Below, one piece after another: positions 35,452 through 43,631 of a stretch of 64,000 nt of DNA (its first letter is position 1; each line of letters begins with the position of its first letter). The DNA is from Arthrobacter sp. 260. GTDB taxonomy: Bacteria; Actinomycetota; Actinomycetes; Actinomycetales; Micrococcaceae. A model generated the notes under the pieces. The model saw nothing but the letters and a program-made list of their open reading frames with translations, was not told the DNA's origin and searched no databases. The position numbers and the translations under genes were made by a program. Where the stretch lies: positions 124,001 through 188,000 of the forward strand of contig NZ_JABFOE010000008.1 in assembly GCF_013116745.1 (NCBI RefSeq), written 5' to 3'.

Positions 35452-35562
35452 AGTCAGTCCCCCGGTTTCGGTAACGTCATCGTTTGGTGATCCCGCTCAC
35501 TATGAATAGCATGATACACAGCTACGACACGTGCATGAAACAATTCACCTTCGGAGGTTCTT
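35452..35562. promoter_or_regulatory. Divergent promoter region of RpiR and cyclodeaminase operons
   Basis: A 111-base divergent gap. It contains ACTATGAAT at 35499-35507, a nonamer also found at 42506-42514 upstream of the ABC importer. It also contains a TGAA-N4-TTCA inverted repeat at 35534-35545, close to the start of the cyclodeaminase gene. Both are candidate RpiR sites, unproven. Confidence 0.4.
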
Positions 35563-36588
35563 TTGTCAGAGCAGGGTCAGCGCGAAATTTGGCTTCGATT
35601 CCTCAGCGGTCCGGATATTGACTCGCTGGAACTCACCCGTCCCGAGATCATCAAGGCAGTGGACGACGTCGTCGCCTCCCACGGCCGCGGTGAGACGGTC
35701 TTCGAACCCCGCATGCACCTGATGCCCAACAATGGCGGGGTAGGGCACTTCAACGTGCTGCGCGGTCATGTGTCGAACCTCGGCGTCAACGGCATCAGCG
35801 GCGTCAAGGTGGTGGGCGACTTTGTCCCCAACTACCTGCAGGGTCTGCCCAGCGAACTCGCCATGGCCACCCTGTACGACCCGACCACGGGCGTCCCGCT
35901 CTGCGTCATGGACGCCACCCTGGTCACCGAGGTACGCACCGGCGCCATGACTGCCGTCGGCGCCAAGCACCTGGCACGCAAGGACTCGAAGATCCTGGGC
36001 CACGTGGGAGCCCGGGGCACAGCCTTCTCCAACGTCACCATGCTCGACAGCATGTTCGACTTCGATGAAATCCGGGTCACCAGCAAGCGCCCGGAATCCC
36101 GTGAGGCTTTCGCCGAGCAGCTGCGCGCCGAGATCAGCACCCCGGTCCGCGTGGTGGACACCGCCGAGGAAGCGTTCGACAACGCCGACATCCTGGTGGA
36201 GGCGTCCCGCCTGAACGAGCCAGCCCCACTGCTGCGGACCGGCGTGGTCAAGCCCGGCGCGTTCGTGGTGCCCTACGGCACGGTCAGCGCCGTGGAACTG
36301 GATCTCCTCGACGTGATGGACAAGGTGGTGGTGGACGACTGGCGTGAGGCACAGTCGGGCCGGTTCGGTGCACTCCGCCCGCACGTCGACACCGGACGGC
36401 TGTCCCCCGAGACCCTGTACGCGCAGCTCGGCGAAATTGTCAGCGGGCAGAAGCCGGGCCGGGAGAACGACGACGAGCGGATCCTGCTCTGGCACCGCGG
36501 ACTGTCGATCCTCGATGTCGCGGTGGCGCACCTGATCCTTACCAAGGCGGAGCAGACCGACACCGGAACCATGCTCAGGTACCGGTAA
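35563..36588 (+). CDS. Ornithine cyclodeaminase/mu-crystallin family protein
   Basis: A 341-residue NAD(P)-binding enzyme. The TTG start is well supported by GGAGG five bases upstream. Motifs are EPRMHLMPNNGG, NGISGVKVVGDF and MDATLVTEVRTGAMTAVGAKHLA, with a Rossmann region beginning KILGHVGARGTAFSNV. The usual GxGxxA reads G-H-V-G-A-R-G. Members act as cyclodeaminases, ketimine or imine reductases, or amino-acid dehydrogenases. Six bases separate it from the first HAL-like gene, so they are one operon. A role on an amino-acid-like intermediate is likely; substrate unknown. Confidence 0.85.
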   Translation: MSEQGQREIWLRFLSGPDIDSLELTRPEIIKAVDDVVASHGRGETVFEPRMHLMPNNGGVGHFNVLRGHVSNLGVNGISGVKVVGDFVPNYLQGLPSELAMATLYDPTTGVPLCVMDATLVTEVRTGAMTAVGAKHLARKDSKILGHVGARGTAFSNVTMLDSMFDFDEIRVTSKRPESREAFAEQLRAEISTPVRVVDTAEEAFDNADILVEASRLNEPAPLLRTGVVKPGAFVVPYGTVSAVELDLLDVMDKVVVDDWREAQSGRFGALRPHVDTGRLSPETLYAQLGEIVSGQKPGRENDDERILLWHRGLSILDVAVAHLILTKAEQTDTGTMLRYR

Positions 36589-36594
36589 CGGCGC

Positions 36595-38202
36595 ATGCAT
36601 CACACCCACGCCCCCGTTGACCATCTCACCGTGCTGCGCATCTCCGACCCCCAGCAGTTGGACGCCACCGCAATCGCCGAGATTGCCGGAGGGCGGCCGC
36701 TCCGGTTGGAGAAGAGCCTCCTCGACGCCATCTCGGCGCAACGCCGGGAGGTGCTGGAACTGCTCTCCGACGGCTCCCCCGTCTACGGCGTGAACACCGG
36801 GATGGGCGCCGCCAGCGAGGTGCCGCTGGACGTCATCGCGCAGTCCCGGCACCAGAACAACCTCATGCTCGCCCGGGCGGTAGGATCCGCGCCCTGGCTG
36901 ACCCGGCCGGAGACCCGTGCGGTCATCGCGGTCCGGCTGCGGACCTTCCTTACCGGTGACGCGGGCGTTTCCGCTGAACTGTGCGTCAGGTTGGCGGAGC
37001 TGCTCAGCATGGACCTGCTGCCAGCCATCCCCCGCACCCGTATTGGCGCTGCTGGCGAAATTATCCCCCTCGCCCACCTCGGTGGAGCCCTCACCGGTTC
37101 CGGCGCCTTCCTGGCTGACGCAGGCGCTGGACAGACTGCCGGCACCACCTCACGTCCCATGGCTGGCCACGGTGTTGTCCACGGTGCGGGCGATGGTGCT
37201 GTCAACGCCGCTGGCGTGTTCGAAGCGGCGGGGATGGCACCGTACTCGTTTGGCATCAAGGAGGGCGTTGCCCTCATCGAGGGGGTACCGGTCACCACGG
37301 CACTTGCCATCCTGCTCGCTAATGATGCCCGGCTGCTCGCCGCCCAGGCCATTGCCCTCCTCTCCGCCGAGGTCTGCCTGGTGGGAGCGAGCCGGGACCC
37401 GTTCGATCCCGCGCTGGCCCGTGCCGATGCGGAGCTGGGCACGGTGCTCGGCGCGATCCGCCGGCTCGCCGGCGAAGACTCCGCGCCTCGCACTCTCCAG
37501 TCGCCCCTCTCCTTCCGGGTACTGGGCCCGGCCGTCGCCCATCTGTTGCGCTCCATCGCTGGGGTGGAGGCCGCCGTCGGGCGCGCCCTCAACGGTGTCA
37601 CCGATTCGCCGGCGTACCTGGACGGGCGGTTCATCGGCACCGCAGGGTTCGACGGGTTCGATCTGTCCGCCTCACTCGACGGGCTGCGGCTGTCCCTGAT
37701 CCACGTTGCGGAGACGTCGGCGGCACGCGTGCACCGGTTGCTGGACGAACGGTTCACCGGGCTCCCCCGCCAGCTCTCCGGCCAGCCCGGCCTGTACGCG
37801 GGGATGGTCGCCGTGCACAAGCGGACCGTCGGCGTCGTGCATGAACTGGTGGCTGCCGCACGGGCATCCAGCGTCGGGGCGATCGAAACGTCGTTCGGAC
37901 AGGAGGATGTGCAGAGCTTCTCCGCTGAGGCCGCCGAGGCGTGCGATCACGCGGTCATGGGCCTGCGTGACATCCTTGCGTGCGAACTGCTCACGGTGAT
38001 CCAGGGAGTCAGGTTGGCCCAGGACCCGCTGGAACACGTGGACCGACGGCTCGGGACGCTGGTGGATGACGCGTCGGACCTGTTGCCCGCGGGCACCGAC
38101 GACCGCGCATTCGGCAAGGATATTTCTTTGCTCAACGAGCTGCTGGCTAGTGGCTGGGGGCGCTGGGTGTCGACGGAGGAGCTGTCGATTCCCGGTCAAT
38201 AA
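36595..38202 (+). CDS. HAL/PAL-family aromatic amino-acid lyase-like protein lacking the MIO serine
   Basis: A 535-residue protein of the histidine/phenylalanine ammonia-lyase fold. VYGVNTGMGA (catalytic Tyr64) and the long helical C-terminal half fit the family. The MIO electrophile normally forms from Ala-Ser-Gly. Here the site reads IGAAGEIIPLAH, with Ala-Ala-Gly at 152-154 (codons GCT GCT GGC at 37048-37056). MIO therefore cannot form in the standard way, so simple ammonia elimination is doubtful. MIO-independent elimination of a better leaving group, such as trimethylamine, or a non-lyase role is possible. A quaternary-amine importer lies in the same island. The last 56 bases overlap the LacI gene on the other strand. 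Confidence 0.85.
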   Translation: MHHTHAPVDHLTVLRISDPQQLDATAIAEIAGGRPLRLEKSLLDAISAQRREVLELLSDGSPVYGVNTGMGAASEVPLDVIAQSRHQNNLMLARAVGSAPWLTRPETRAVIAVRLRTFLTGDAGVSAELCVRLAELLSMDLLPAIPRTRIGAAGEIIPLAHLGGALTGSGAFLADAGAGQTAGTTSRPMAGHGVVHGAGDGAVNAAGVFEAAGMAPYSFGIKEGVALIEGVPVTTALAILLANDARLLAAQAIALLSAEVCLVGASRDPFDPALARADAELGTVLGAIRRLAGEDSAPRTLQSPLSFRVLGPAVAHLLRSIAGVEAAVGRALNGVTDSPAYLDGRFIGTAGFDGFDLSASLDGLRLSLIHVAETSAARVHRLLDERFTGLPRQLSGQPGLYAGMVAVHKRTVGVVHELVAAARASSVGAIETSFGQEDVQSFSAEAAEACDHAVMGLRDILACELLTVIQGVRLAQDPLEHVDRRLGTLVDDASDLLPAGTDDRAFGKDISLLNELLASGWGRWVSTEELSIPGQ

Positions 38203-39166
38203 AGATCGGGCGGAACATCACCCGGCCGCTGGCTGTCCCAGTACCCTCGGGCATGGTGAGGGCGCTGACTGCCGCATCAACGATTGCCTGTTCGTCCCAG
38301 CCGAAGGTGGTCAGTTCGGGGCTGACCAGTGAGGCAAGCTCACTGTCGTCGAAGCCGAGAATCGACAGGTCCGCCGGGACCTGAAGGCCCAGGTCCCGCG
38401 CGGCACGGTAGGCGCCGAACGCAATCGAATCGCCCAGGCAGAACAGCGCGGTGGGCCGCTCGCGGCCGGCGAGCAGCTGGGATGCAGCGTGCGCAGCCCC
38501 GTGCACTGACGACGGCGACGACGACACCGTGACGCTCAGTCCCATCGAATCCCCCAGGCTCTGGGCCAGCAGTTCCGCTGGTCGCCCAGGGGTGGTGGGC
38601 AGCGTGGGTGCGAGCAACCCGACGGTGCGGTGGCCCAGGTCGGCGAGATGCTGCAGGGCGGTACCGACCCCGTACTCATTGTCGAACAGGACGCTCTCCG
38701 ATTCGGGGCGCGCCGTCAGCGCATCCCCGATGGAGACAATGCGCGTCTGCTCCGGCACCTGGGTCCAGTACTCAGCGGAGGGGTCGACGGGCAGAGCGAT
38801 GATGCCGTCCACCCGCTGGGCGGCCAGGGAGCGAAGGACTGCCGCCTCGCGCTGGGGGGAGCCGTCGACGTCGGCGATGATGGAGGAAAGCTCCTGTGCC
38901 CGGAGCCCCTCGGACAACATCACTGCCAGACCCTGCCGCCACAGGTCACGGAGGGACCCGACAATCGCGACGTTGCCGCTGCGCCCATTGGCGAGCGCCC
39001 GGGCGATGGGGTCGGCAGAGTACCCCAGCTCGTCGGCGATCGCCCGCACCCGGGCCTGGGTGGCCTCTGAACCCCGCAGGCCGCGCAGCGCATAGGAGGT
39101 TGCGGCCTTCGACAATCCCGCAGCGTCGGCGATGTCCTGGAGTGTCTTGCGTTGGGCCCCGGTCAT
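38147..39166 (-). CDS. LacI family transcriptional regulator
   Basis: A 339-residue repressor from ATG 39166. A longer in-frame start at 39250 adds 28 low-complexity residues before the HTH and is unlikely. The HTH has LQDIADAAGLSKAATSYALRG near residues 8-28. The linker region RALANGRSGNVAIVG leads to a periplasmic-binding-like sensor with DLSILGFDDSELASLVSPELTT. Two perfect LacI-type palindromes stand about 185-220 bases upstream, in the promoter of the divergent amidohydrolase operon, and are its likely targets. The ligand is unknown and may not be a sugar. Confidence 0.88.
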   Translation of the reverse strand: MTGAQRKTLQDIADAAGLSKAATSYALRGLRGSEATQARVRAIADELGYSADPIARALANGRSGNVAIVGSLRDLWRQGLAVMLSEGLRAQELSSIIADVDGSPQREAAVLRSLAAQRVDGIIALPVDPSAEYWTQVPEQTRIVSIGDALTARPESESVLFDNEYGVGTALQHLADLGHRTVGLLAPTLPTTPGRPAELLAQSLGDSMGLSVTVSSSPSSVHGAAHAASQLLAGRERPTALFCLGDSIAFGAYRAARDLGLQVPADLSILGFDDSELASLVSPELTTFGWDEQAIVDAAVSALTMPEGTGTASGRVMFRPIFIDRESTAPPSTPSAPSH

Positions 39167-39335
39167 CAGACCAGCATACGTCCGTCCCCGTGACCGCCCA
39201 TCCCCGACGCCGTCCTCCGTCCGCCAACCCCGTCCACGGGCCCCCTCCACCGAGACCGCCCGCCGAAGAGTGAGAGCTGACGACCTGTTGATCTCCCGAC
39301 CCGCCTGATCTCACGGTTCGGCGCACGGGAAGCAG

Positions 39336-39364
39336 TTGACAACCCTGTTGTGAACCGGTTCAAT
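39336..39364 (+). promoter_or_regulatory. Predicted promoter of the amidohydrolase-cupin operon
   Basis: TTGACA at 39336-39341 and TTCAAT at 39359-39364 with a 17-base spacer give a good -35 and a fair -10. The first LacI-type operator overlaps the -10, a classic repression arrangement. Confidence 0.55.
39351..39362. promoter_or_regulatory. LacI-type operator O1
   Basis: Perfect palindrome TGAACCGGTTCA, flanked by TTG on the left. The central CCGG and TGAA arms match the usual LacI/GalR operator style. It overlaps the predicted -10. Confidence 0.75.
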
Positions 39365-39374
39365 TAGTTACGAG

Positions 39375-39386
39375 TGAACCGGTTCA
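39375..39386. promoter_or_regulatory. LacI-type operator O2
   Basis: Second copy of TGAACCGGTTCA, embedded in the larger palindrome GTGAACCGGTTCAC (39374-39387). Its centre lies 24 bases from the centre of O1, close to two helix turns. Confidence 0.75.
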
Positions 39387-39467
39387 CAACGGCAGCCTAC
39401 TTAGTATCTTCCGTCTGGTTCACCGCCCTAACACCTCTCCACCTCACCACCTCCGCGAAAGGGCATC

Positions 39468-40361
39468 ATGCGCACGGATTGCCACCAGCACCTGTGGCCA
39501 GCCGCGTTCGTCGATGCGCTCCGCAACCGGTCCCAGACTCCACGCCTGAACGGCTGGGAGCTGCTTATCGACGGCGAGGCGCCCTACGCCGTCGACCCGC
39601 TGGCCCATGACACCGAGATCCGGCGAGGCCGCGAAGCCCGTGAAGGCAAGGACCAGGTGCTGCTCTCCCTGTCCAGCCCCCTGGGGATCGAGCATTTGCC
39701 GTTCGAGGAATCCCGCGCACTGATTGAGGTGTGGCACACCTCGGCGCTGGAGCTGGGCGATCCGTTCCTGGTGTGGGCGGCGACGCCGGTGAGCGAGTTC
39801 GATCTCGACGGGCTGACCAACATCCTGGAGCACGACCGCGTCGTGGGGCTGCAGCTTCCCGCCACGGCACTGGCGGACCCAGACTCACTCCGCCGCCTGC
39901 GGCCCGTCCTGGACGTGGTGCAGGCCTCCAACAAACCGGTGCTGATCCACCCGGGACCGGCGCCCGTCACGGCCGGAACACCCGCCTGGTGGCCGGCGCT
40001 GGTCCCGTACGTCTCCCAGCTACATGCCTCCTGGCTGGCCTGGCACGCGGTGGGACGCACCCAGCACCCCACCCTGCGGGTGGCATTCGTGGCCCTCGCC
40101 GGACTAGCCCCGCTCCACCACGAACGGCTGGCAGCCCGCGGCGGCACTTTCGGGGCCGTCGACCCGCTGGTGTACTACGAGACCTCTTCCTACGACACCC
40201 GGGCGATCGACGCGACCATCCGGGTAGTCGGCGTCGACCCGATTATCCACGGCTCCGACCGGCCCTACGCCGAACCCCGTGACCCGGGACTGGGACATGC
40301 CTTCACCCACGCACTCTTCTCCGCGAATCCCCAACATCTCCTGAAAGGAACACCACGATGA
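39468..40361 (+). CDS. Amidohydrolase-2 family metal-dependent hydrolase
   Basis: A 297-residue TIM-barrel hydrolase. The N-terminal metal motif is DCHQHLW (H-x-H), KPVLIHPGPAPV supplies the next His, LHHER a further one, and HGSDRPYAE the late Asp. The family includes carboxylate lactonases, decarboxylases and 2-pyrone-4,6-dicarboxylate hydrolase. It could hydrolyse or decarboxylate a ring produced by the lyases. AAAGGG upstream supports the ATG. It is the first gene of a two-gene operon, under two LacI operators. Confidence 0.82.
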   Translation: MRTDCHQHLWPAAFVDALRNRSQTPRLNGWELLIDGEAPYAVDPLAHDTEIRRGREAREGKDQVLLSLSSPLGIEHLPFEESRALIEVWHTSALELGDPFLVWAATPVSEFDLDGLTNILEHDRVVGLQLPATALADPDSLRRLRPVLDVVQASNKPVLIHPGPAPVTAGTPAWWPALVPYVSQLHASWLAWHAVGRTQHPTLRVAFVALAGLAPLHHERLAARGGTFGAVDPLVYYETSSYDTRAIDATIRVVGVDPIIHGSDRPYAEPRDPGLGHAFTHALFSANPQHLLKGTPR

Positions 40362-40948
40362 CCACAGCACCTCCCCAGGGCCACGCCCTCACAGAATCAG
40401 ACGTTCCTGCCCTACCCGGGCGCACCCTCAGCCAAAAGGAACTGCAGGACTGGGTGACCACCCTCGCGGCCCGGCCCGACCTGTGGGAACACCACATCAA
40501 TCACGACGGCGGCGAGCGCCACTATGCCTCCGTCTACCGGGACTCCAACATCGACGTGTGGCTGCTCTGCTGGAACACCCAGGACGACACCGGCTGGCAC
40601 GACCACGACATTTCCTCGGGCGCCGTCGTCGTCACCCACGGTGCGGTCACCGAAGCGAACCCCCGGATGAACGGCGAACCTGTCCGCCGCGTTGTGGAGG
40701 CCGGCAGGTCCTTCTCCTTCGGACCGGACCACGTGCACCGGATGGGCGGCTCAGTCGACGGATCGGTCTCGATCCACGCGTACTCCCCACCGCTGTGGCG
40801 GATGGGACAGTATGCGATCGGCCGCAACGGCGTGATCCGCCGCATGTCGGTCAGCTACGCCGATGAGCTCCGGCCCATGGATGACGAAAGTGTCATCGAG
40901 AAATACAAGCAGCTCCAATCAGTCACTGACGAACTGGCCGGACGCTAA
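40358..40948 (+). CDS. Cysteine dioxygenase type I-like cupin
   Basis: A 196-residue cupin. The iron-binding H-x-H is in GWHDHDISSGAVVVTHG, the third His lies in DHVHRMGG, and the CDO-type Ser-His-Tyr relay is SIHAYSPPL. The family oxidises thiols such as cysteine or mercaptopropionate to sulfinates with O2. Its ATG overlaps the amidohydrolase stop by four bases. A thiol dioxygenase in a cluster with a YeiH-type putative sulfate exporter hints that the imported compound contains sulfur. This is inference. Confidence 0.82.
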   Translation: MTTAPPQGHALTESDVPALPGRTLSQKELQDWVTTLAARPDLWEHHINHDGGERHYASVYRDSNIDVWLLCWNTQDDTGWHDHDISSGAVVVTHGAVTEANPRMNGEPVRRVVEAGRSFSFGPDHVHRMGGSVDGSVSIHAYSPPLWRMGQYAIGRNGVIRRMSVSYADELRPMDDESVIEKYKQLQSVTDELAGR

Positions 40949-40960
40949 AACCGGGCAATT

Positions 40961-42427
40961 CTAGAACCCGGCGAGGCCTGGCAGCAGCGCGAGTGCTGCC
41001 GCCAGGTCGTCCCCCAGCGGACGGTCATCAATATCGGGGTCCAGCCCGGCTGCCAGGTACTCAAAGGCGGCCCGTGCCGGAGCCGTACCCAACCGGTGGG
41101 GTGCCATCCGCAACGCCCGCACCGCGGCGACCGCTTCGAGCGCGACGACGACGGGCGCCTCCTTCGCGAGGTGGCGCAGCTGCCGGGCACCCTGGGTGGC
41201 AAACCCGGCGTGTTCCTCCAGGCCCAGGGAAACGCTGATGCCGGGGCCGTTGGCTGGAGTCGAATAGGTGCGCAGGATCGACAGCATGTCCTGCGCCACG
41301 TACTCGGCGATCATGAGTCCCGAGCTGCCGCGCGGTCCGGCGGCCAGGAACGACGGCAGGCCACTCAGCTCGGGGCGGAACAGGTGCGACAGCCGGGCCG
41401 CCGACAGGGAGATCACCGGGTAGACGGCGTTTCGCGTGGCATCCAGGACCGCCGAGAGCATGGCCTGGTGGAATTGGCCGTGGTGGAAGGGGCCCCCCTC
41501 GATCATCAGTGGGTTTTCAGCAGCTCCGTTGATTTCAGTTTCGAGAATGGCCCGCAGCCGCAACAGGGCATCGAGCGCCGGGGCATGCACCTGAGGCAGC
41601 GCCCTGAGGGCAAAGGGATCCTGCAATCGGGCCGGAGCAACCGGCGTGTCGGGCCCCGTCAGCCGACGCATCTGAGCGGCGACCGACGCCTGATGCGGAT
41701 AGACCCGGGCACGGTGAACTGCCTCGGCGTACGGCTCGGGCGAGCCTTCCAGCGCGAGCATGGTCAGCGACGCCACCACCAGGGCACTCTTCATCAGCTG
41801 CTCCGTTGCGACGGCGCCCTGCGCTGCGGTGGCCAGAGTCAGCGCGCTGGAGCTCATGAACGGCAGCGAGTCGGTGTCCTCGAAGTGGACCGGAGCAATG
41901 CCGCCCACCTGCCACGGCCGGTCTCCACTGAGGGTGAGCGCCAGTTCGGCCATCGCCGCCAGGTCGCCGGTCCCCAACCCGCCGAGGCTGTGGATCGTGG
42001 CGACCGACCCACTGTCGAGGGCCTCCAGCAGCCCCCTCACCACTCCGGTACTGATCCCGGAGCCGCCCGCGAGGAACTGGTTGAGCCGGACGGCCATCGT
42101 GGCGCGGACAGTGCTGTCCTCGTCCACCCGTCCGGCCCCCGCGCAGTGGCTCAGGAGCAGACGGCGTGCGTGCGCCGCCCGGATTTCCTCCGGCGACCCA
42201 CCGGGCTCCACATTCATGGCCCGATTGGCCCCGACGCCGGTATTTGCACCATAGACGCGACCGGATTCGCGGGCCCGAATGAGCACCTCATTCGAGGTCG
42301 TCAGGGCGGCCAGCACGCCGTCGGGCACGTGAATACCGGCGGACCCCGTGGAAATAGTAATAAGATCGTCAAGTGTCAGCGAGGCGCCGTCGAGCACCAC
42401 CCGGTTGATGTTGTGCTCGGAAGTCAT
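40961..42427 (-). CDS. Second HAL/PAL-family protein, with Gly-Thr-Gly at the MIO site
   Basis: A 488-residue HAL-fold protein. RVYGANTGVGANRAMN holds the catalytic Tyr near residue 59, ALRALPQVHAPALDAL and TEINGAAENPLM match the helical core, and PANGPGISVSLGLEEHAG lies near the C-terminus. At the MIO position the sequence is GGLGTGDLAAMAELALTL, with Gly-Thr-Gly at 152-154 instead of Ala-Ser-Gly. Thr might cyclise to a methylated MIO or be inactive; neither can be told from sequence. It is on the opposite strand to the first HAL-like gene and divergent from the ABC importer. The start codon is ATG, with AAGGAC rather far upstream. Confidence 0.85.
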   Translation of the reverse strand: MTSEHNINRVVLDGASLTLDDLITISTGSAGIHVPDGVLAALTTSNEVLIRARESGRVYGANTGVGANRAMNVEPGGSPEEIRAAHARRLLLSHCAGAGRVDEDSTVRATMAVRLNQFLAGGSGISTGVVRGLLEALDSGSVATIHSLGGLGTGDLAAMAELALTLSGDRPWQVGGIAPVHFEDTDSLPFMSSSALTLATAAQGAVATEQLMKSALVVASLTMLALEGSPEPYAEAVHRARVYPHQASVAAQMRRLTGPDTPVAPARLQDPFALRALPQVHAPALDALLRLRAILETEINGAAENPLMIEGGPFHHGQFHQAMLSAVLDATRNAVYPVISLSAARLSHLFRPELSGLPSFLAAGPRGSSGLMIAEYVAQDMLSILRTYSTPANGPGISVSLGLEEHAGFATQGARQLRHLAKEAPVVVALEAVAAVRALRMAPHRLGTAPARAAFEYLAAGLDPDIDDRPLGDDLAAALALLPGLAGF

Positions 42428-42569
42428 GGATGCACCGTTGTCCTTTGTATGTCGGCTATGTAAGTAATCTCACAAATTAGGTTGACTGTCTATTCATTCG
42501 CTGAAACTATGAATCAACTTATTCACTGCCGGTTATTAGGGCTGGTGCCAAGGAACCTGGAGAGCCACC
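42428..42569. promoter_or_regulatory. Divergent promoter of second HAL-like gene and ABC importer
   Basis: A 142-base divergent gap. TTGACT at 42482-42487 is a likely plus-strand -35. ACTATGAAT (42506-42514) follows about 18 bases later and is shared with the cyclodeaminase promoter region. An ATTCAT/ATGAAT inverted pair at about 42493-42514 surrounds the possible -10. A shared regulator is plausible. Confidence 0.4.
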
Positions 42570-43631
42570 GTGATTACGTTTGACAAGGTAAGCAAGACTT
42601 TTCCGGATGGCACCCTCGCCGTCGAAAACCTCGACTTTGAATTGCCCACCGGCAAGATCACCGTCTTCGTGGGCCCCTCGGGCTGCGGCAAGACCACCTC
42701 GCTGCGGATGATCAACCGGATGATCGAACCCACCGGCGGACGGATCCTGATCGACGGCAAGGACGTCATGAGCCAGGACGCCGCCCTGCTGCGCCGCTCC
42801 ATCGGATACGTCATCCAGCATGCCGGGCTATTCCCCCACCGCACGGTGATTGAGAATGTGATGACCGTTCCCAACCTCATCGGCACCGACAAGAAGAAGT
42901 CACGGGCAACCGCCATGGAGCTGCTGCTCCGGGTGGGGCTGACCGAGAGCATGGCCAACAAGTACCCGGTCCAGCTCTCGGGCGGCCAGGAACAGCGCGT
43001 GGGCGTGGCCAGGGCGCTGGCCGCCGATCCTCCGGTCATGCTCATGGACGAACCGTTCAGCGCCGTCGACCCCATCGTCCGTGCGGGACTGCAGACCGAG
43101 TTCCTCCGCCTACAGGGCGAACTGGGCAAGACCATCGCTTTCGTCACCCACGACATCGACGAGGCCATCAAACTCGGTGACAAAGTGGCGGTCTTCCGTG
43201 AAGGCGGCCACCTGGCCCAGTACGCCTCGCCACAGGAACTTCTGGAAAACCCCGCCAACGACTTCGTCGCCGACTTCGTGGGCCGCGACCGCGGCTTCCG
43301 CAGTCTCTCCTTCGACTCCTCCGGGGTCCTGGTTCTGGACTCCGTTGACTCGGTCCGCTCCGGCAGCGAGATCCTGGTGCTCGACGACGCCGGCCGGCCA
43401 CTGGGCTGGGCCGGTCCAGGAATCGCCGACGAACGCTCGCCACTGTCAGTGGCTGGCACGTTCACGGCTGCTGATTCGCTGCGGGTCGTCACCGACCTGG
43501 CGATCAGCTCCCCCGTCGGTATCGCCGTCCGGGTCAACGACTCGGGCGTAGCGGACGGCATCATCAGGCACCCGAGCCTGGTCCGCCAACTGGATGAACG
43601 ACGCCGGCAACGCGCGGGGACCGCCTCATGA
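42570..43631 (+). CDS. Quaternary-amine (OpuC/ProV-type) ABC importer, ATP-binding subunit
   Basis: A 353-residue ATPase of the glycine betaine/choline/proline uptake family. Walker A is GPSGCGKTTSLRM (near 36), the Q-loop IQHAGLFPH, the signature LSGGQEQRVGVARA, Walker B VMLMDEPFSAVD and H-loop THDIDEA. The C-terminal region after about residue 245 is short and CBS-like in position. GTG start with GGAGAG upstream. It overlaps the next gene's start by four bases. The neighbours, two permeases and an OpuAC-type lipoprotein, confirm the type. Substrate probably a betaine. Confidence 0.88.
   Translation: MITFDKVSKTFPDGTLAVENLDFELPTGKITVFVGPSGCGKTTSLRMINRMIEPTGGRILIDGKDVMSQDAALLRRSIGYVIQHAGLFPHRTVIENVMTVPNLIGTDKKKSRATAMELLLRVGLTESMANKYPVQLSGGQEQRVGVARALAADPPVMLMDEPFSAVDPIVRAGLQTEFLRLQGELGKTIAFVTHDIDEAIKLGDKVAVFREGGHLAQYASPQELLENPANDFVADFVGRDRGFRSLSFDSSGVLVLDSVDSVRSGSEILVLDDAGRPLGWAGPGIADERSPLSVAGTFTAADSLRVVTDLAISSPVGIAVRVNDSGVADGIIRHPSLVRQLDERRRQRAGTAS

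Noticed and set aside
35566..37077. Open frame of 503 codons on the minus strand
   Set aside because: Antisense to the cyclodeaminase and HAL-like genes. Composition is typical of reverse-frame artefacts.
36595..42427. Classical histidine utilisation (hut) operon
   Set aside because: HutD and two HAL-fold proteins are present, but urocanase, imidazolonepropionase and formiminoglutamase are absent. Both HAL proteins also lack the Ala-Ser-Gly triad.
41096..42463. Open frame of 455 codons on the plus strand
   Set aside because: Antisense to the second HAL-like gene. No motif, no ribosome site.
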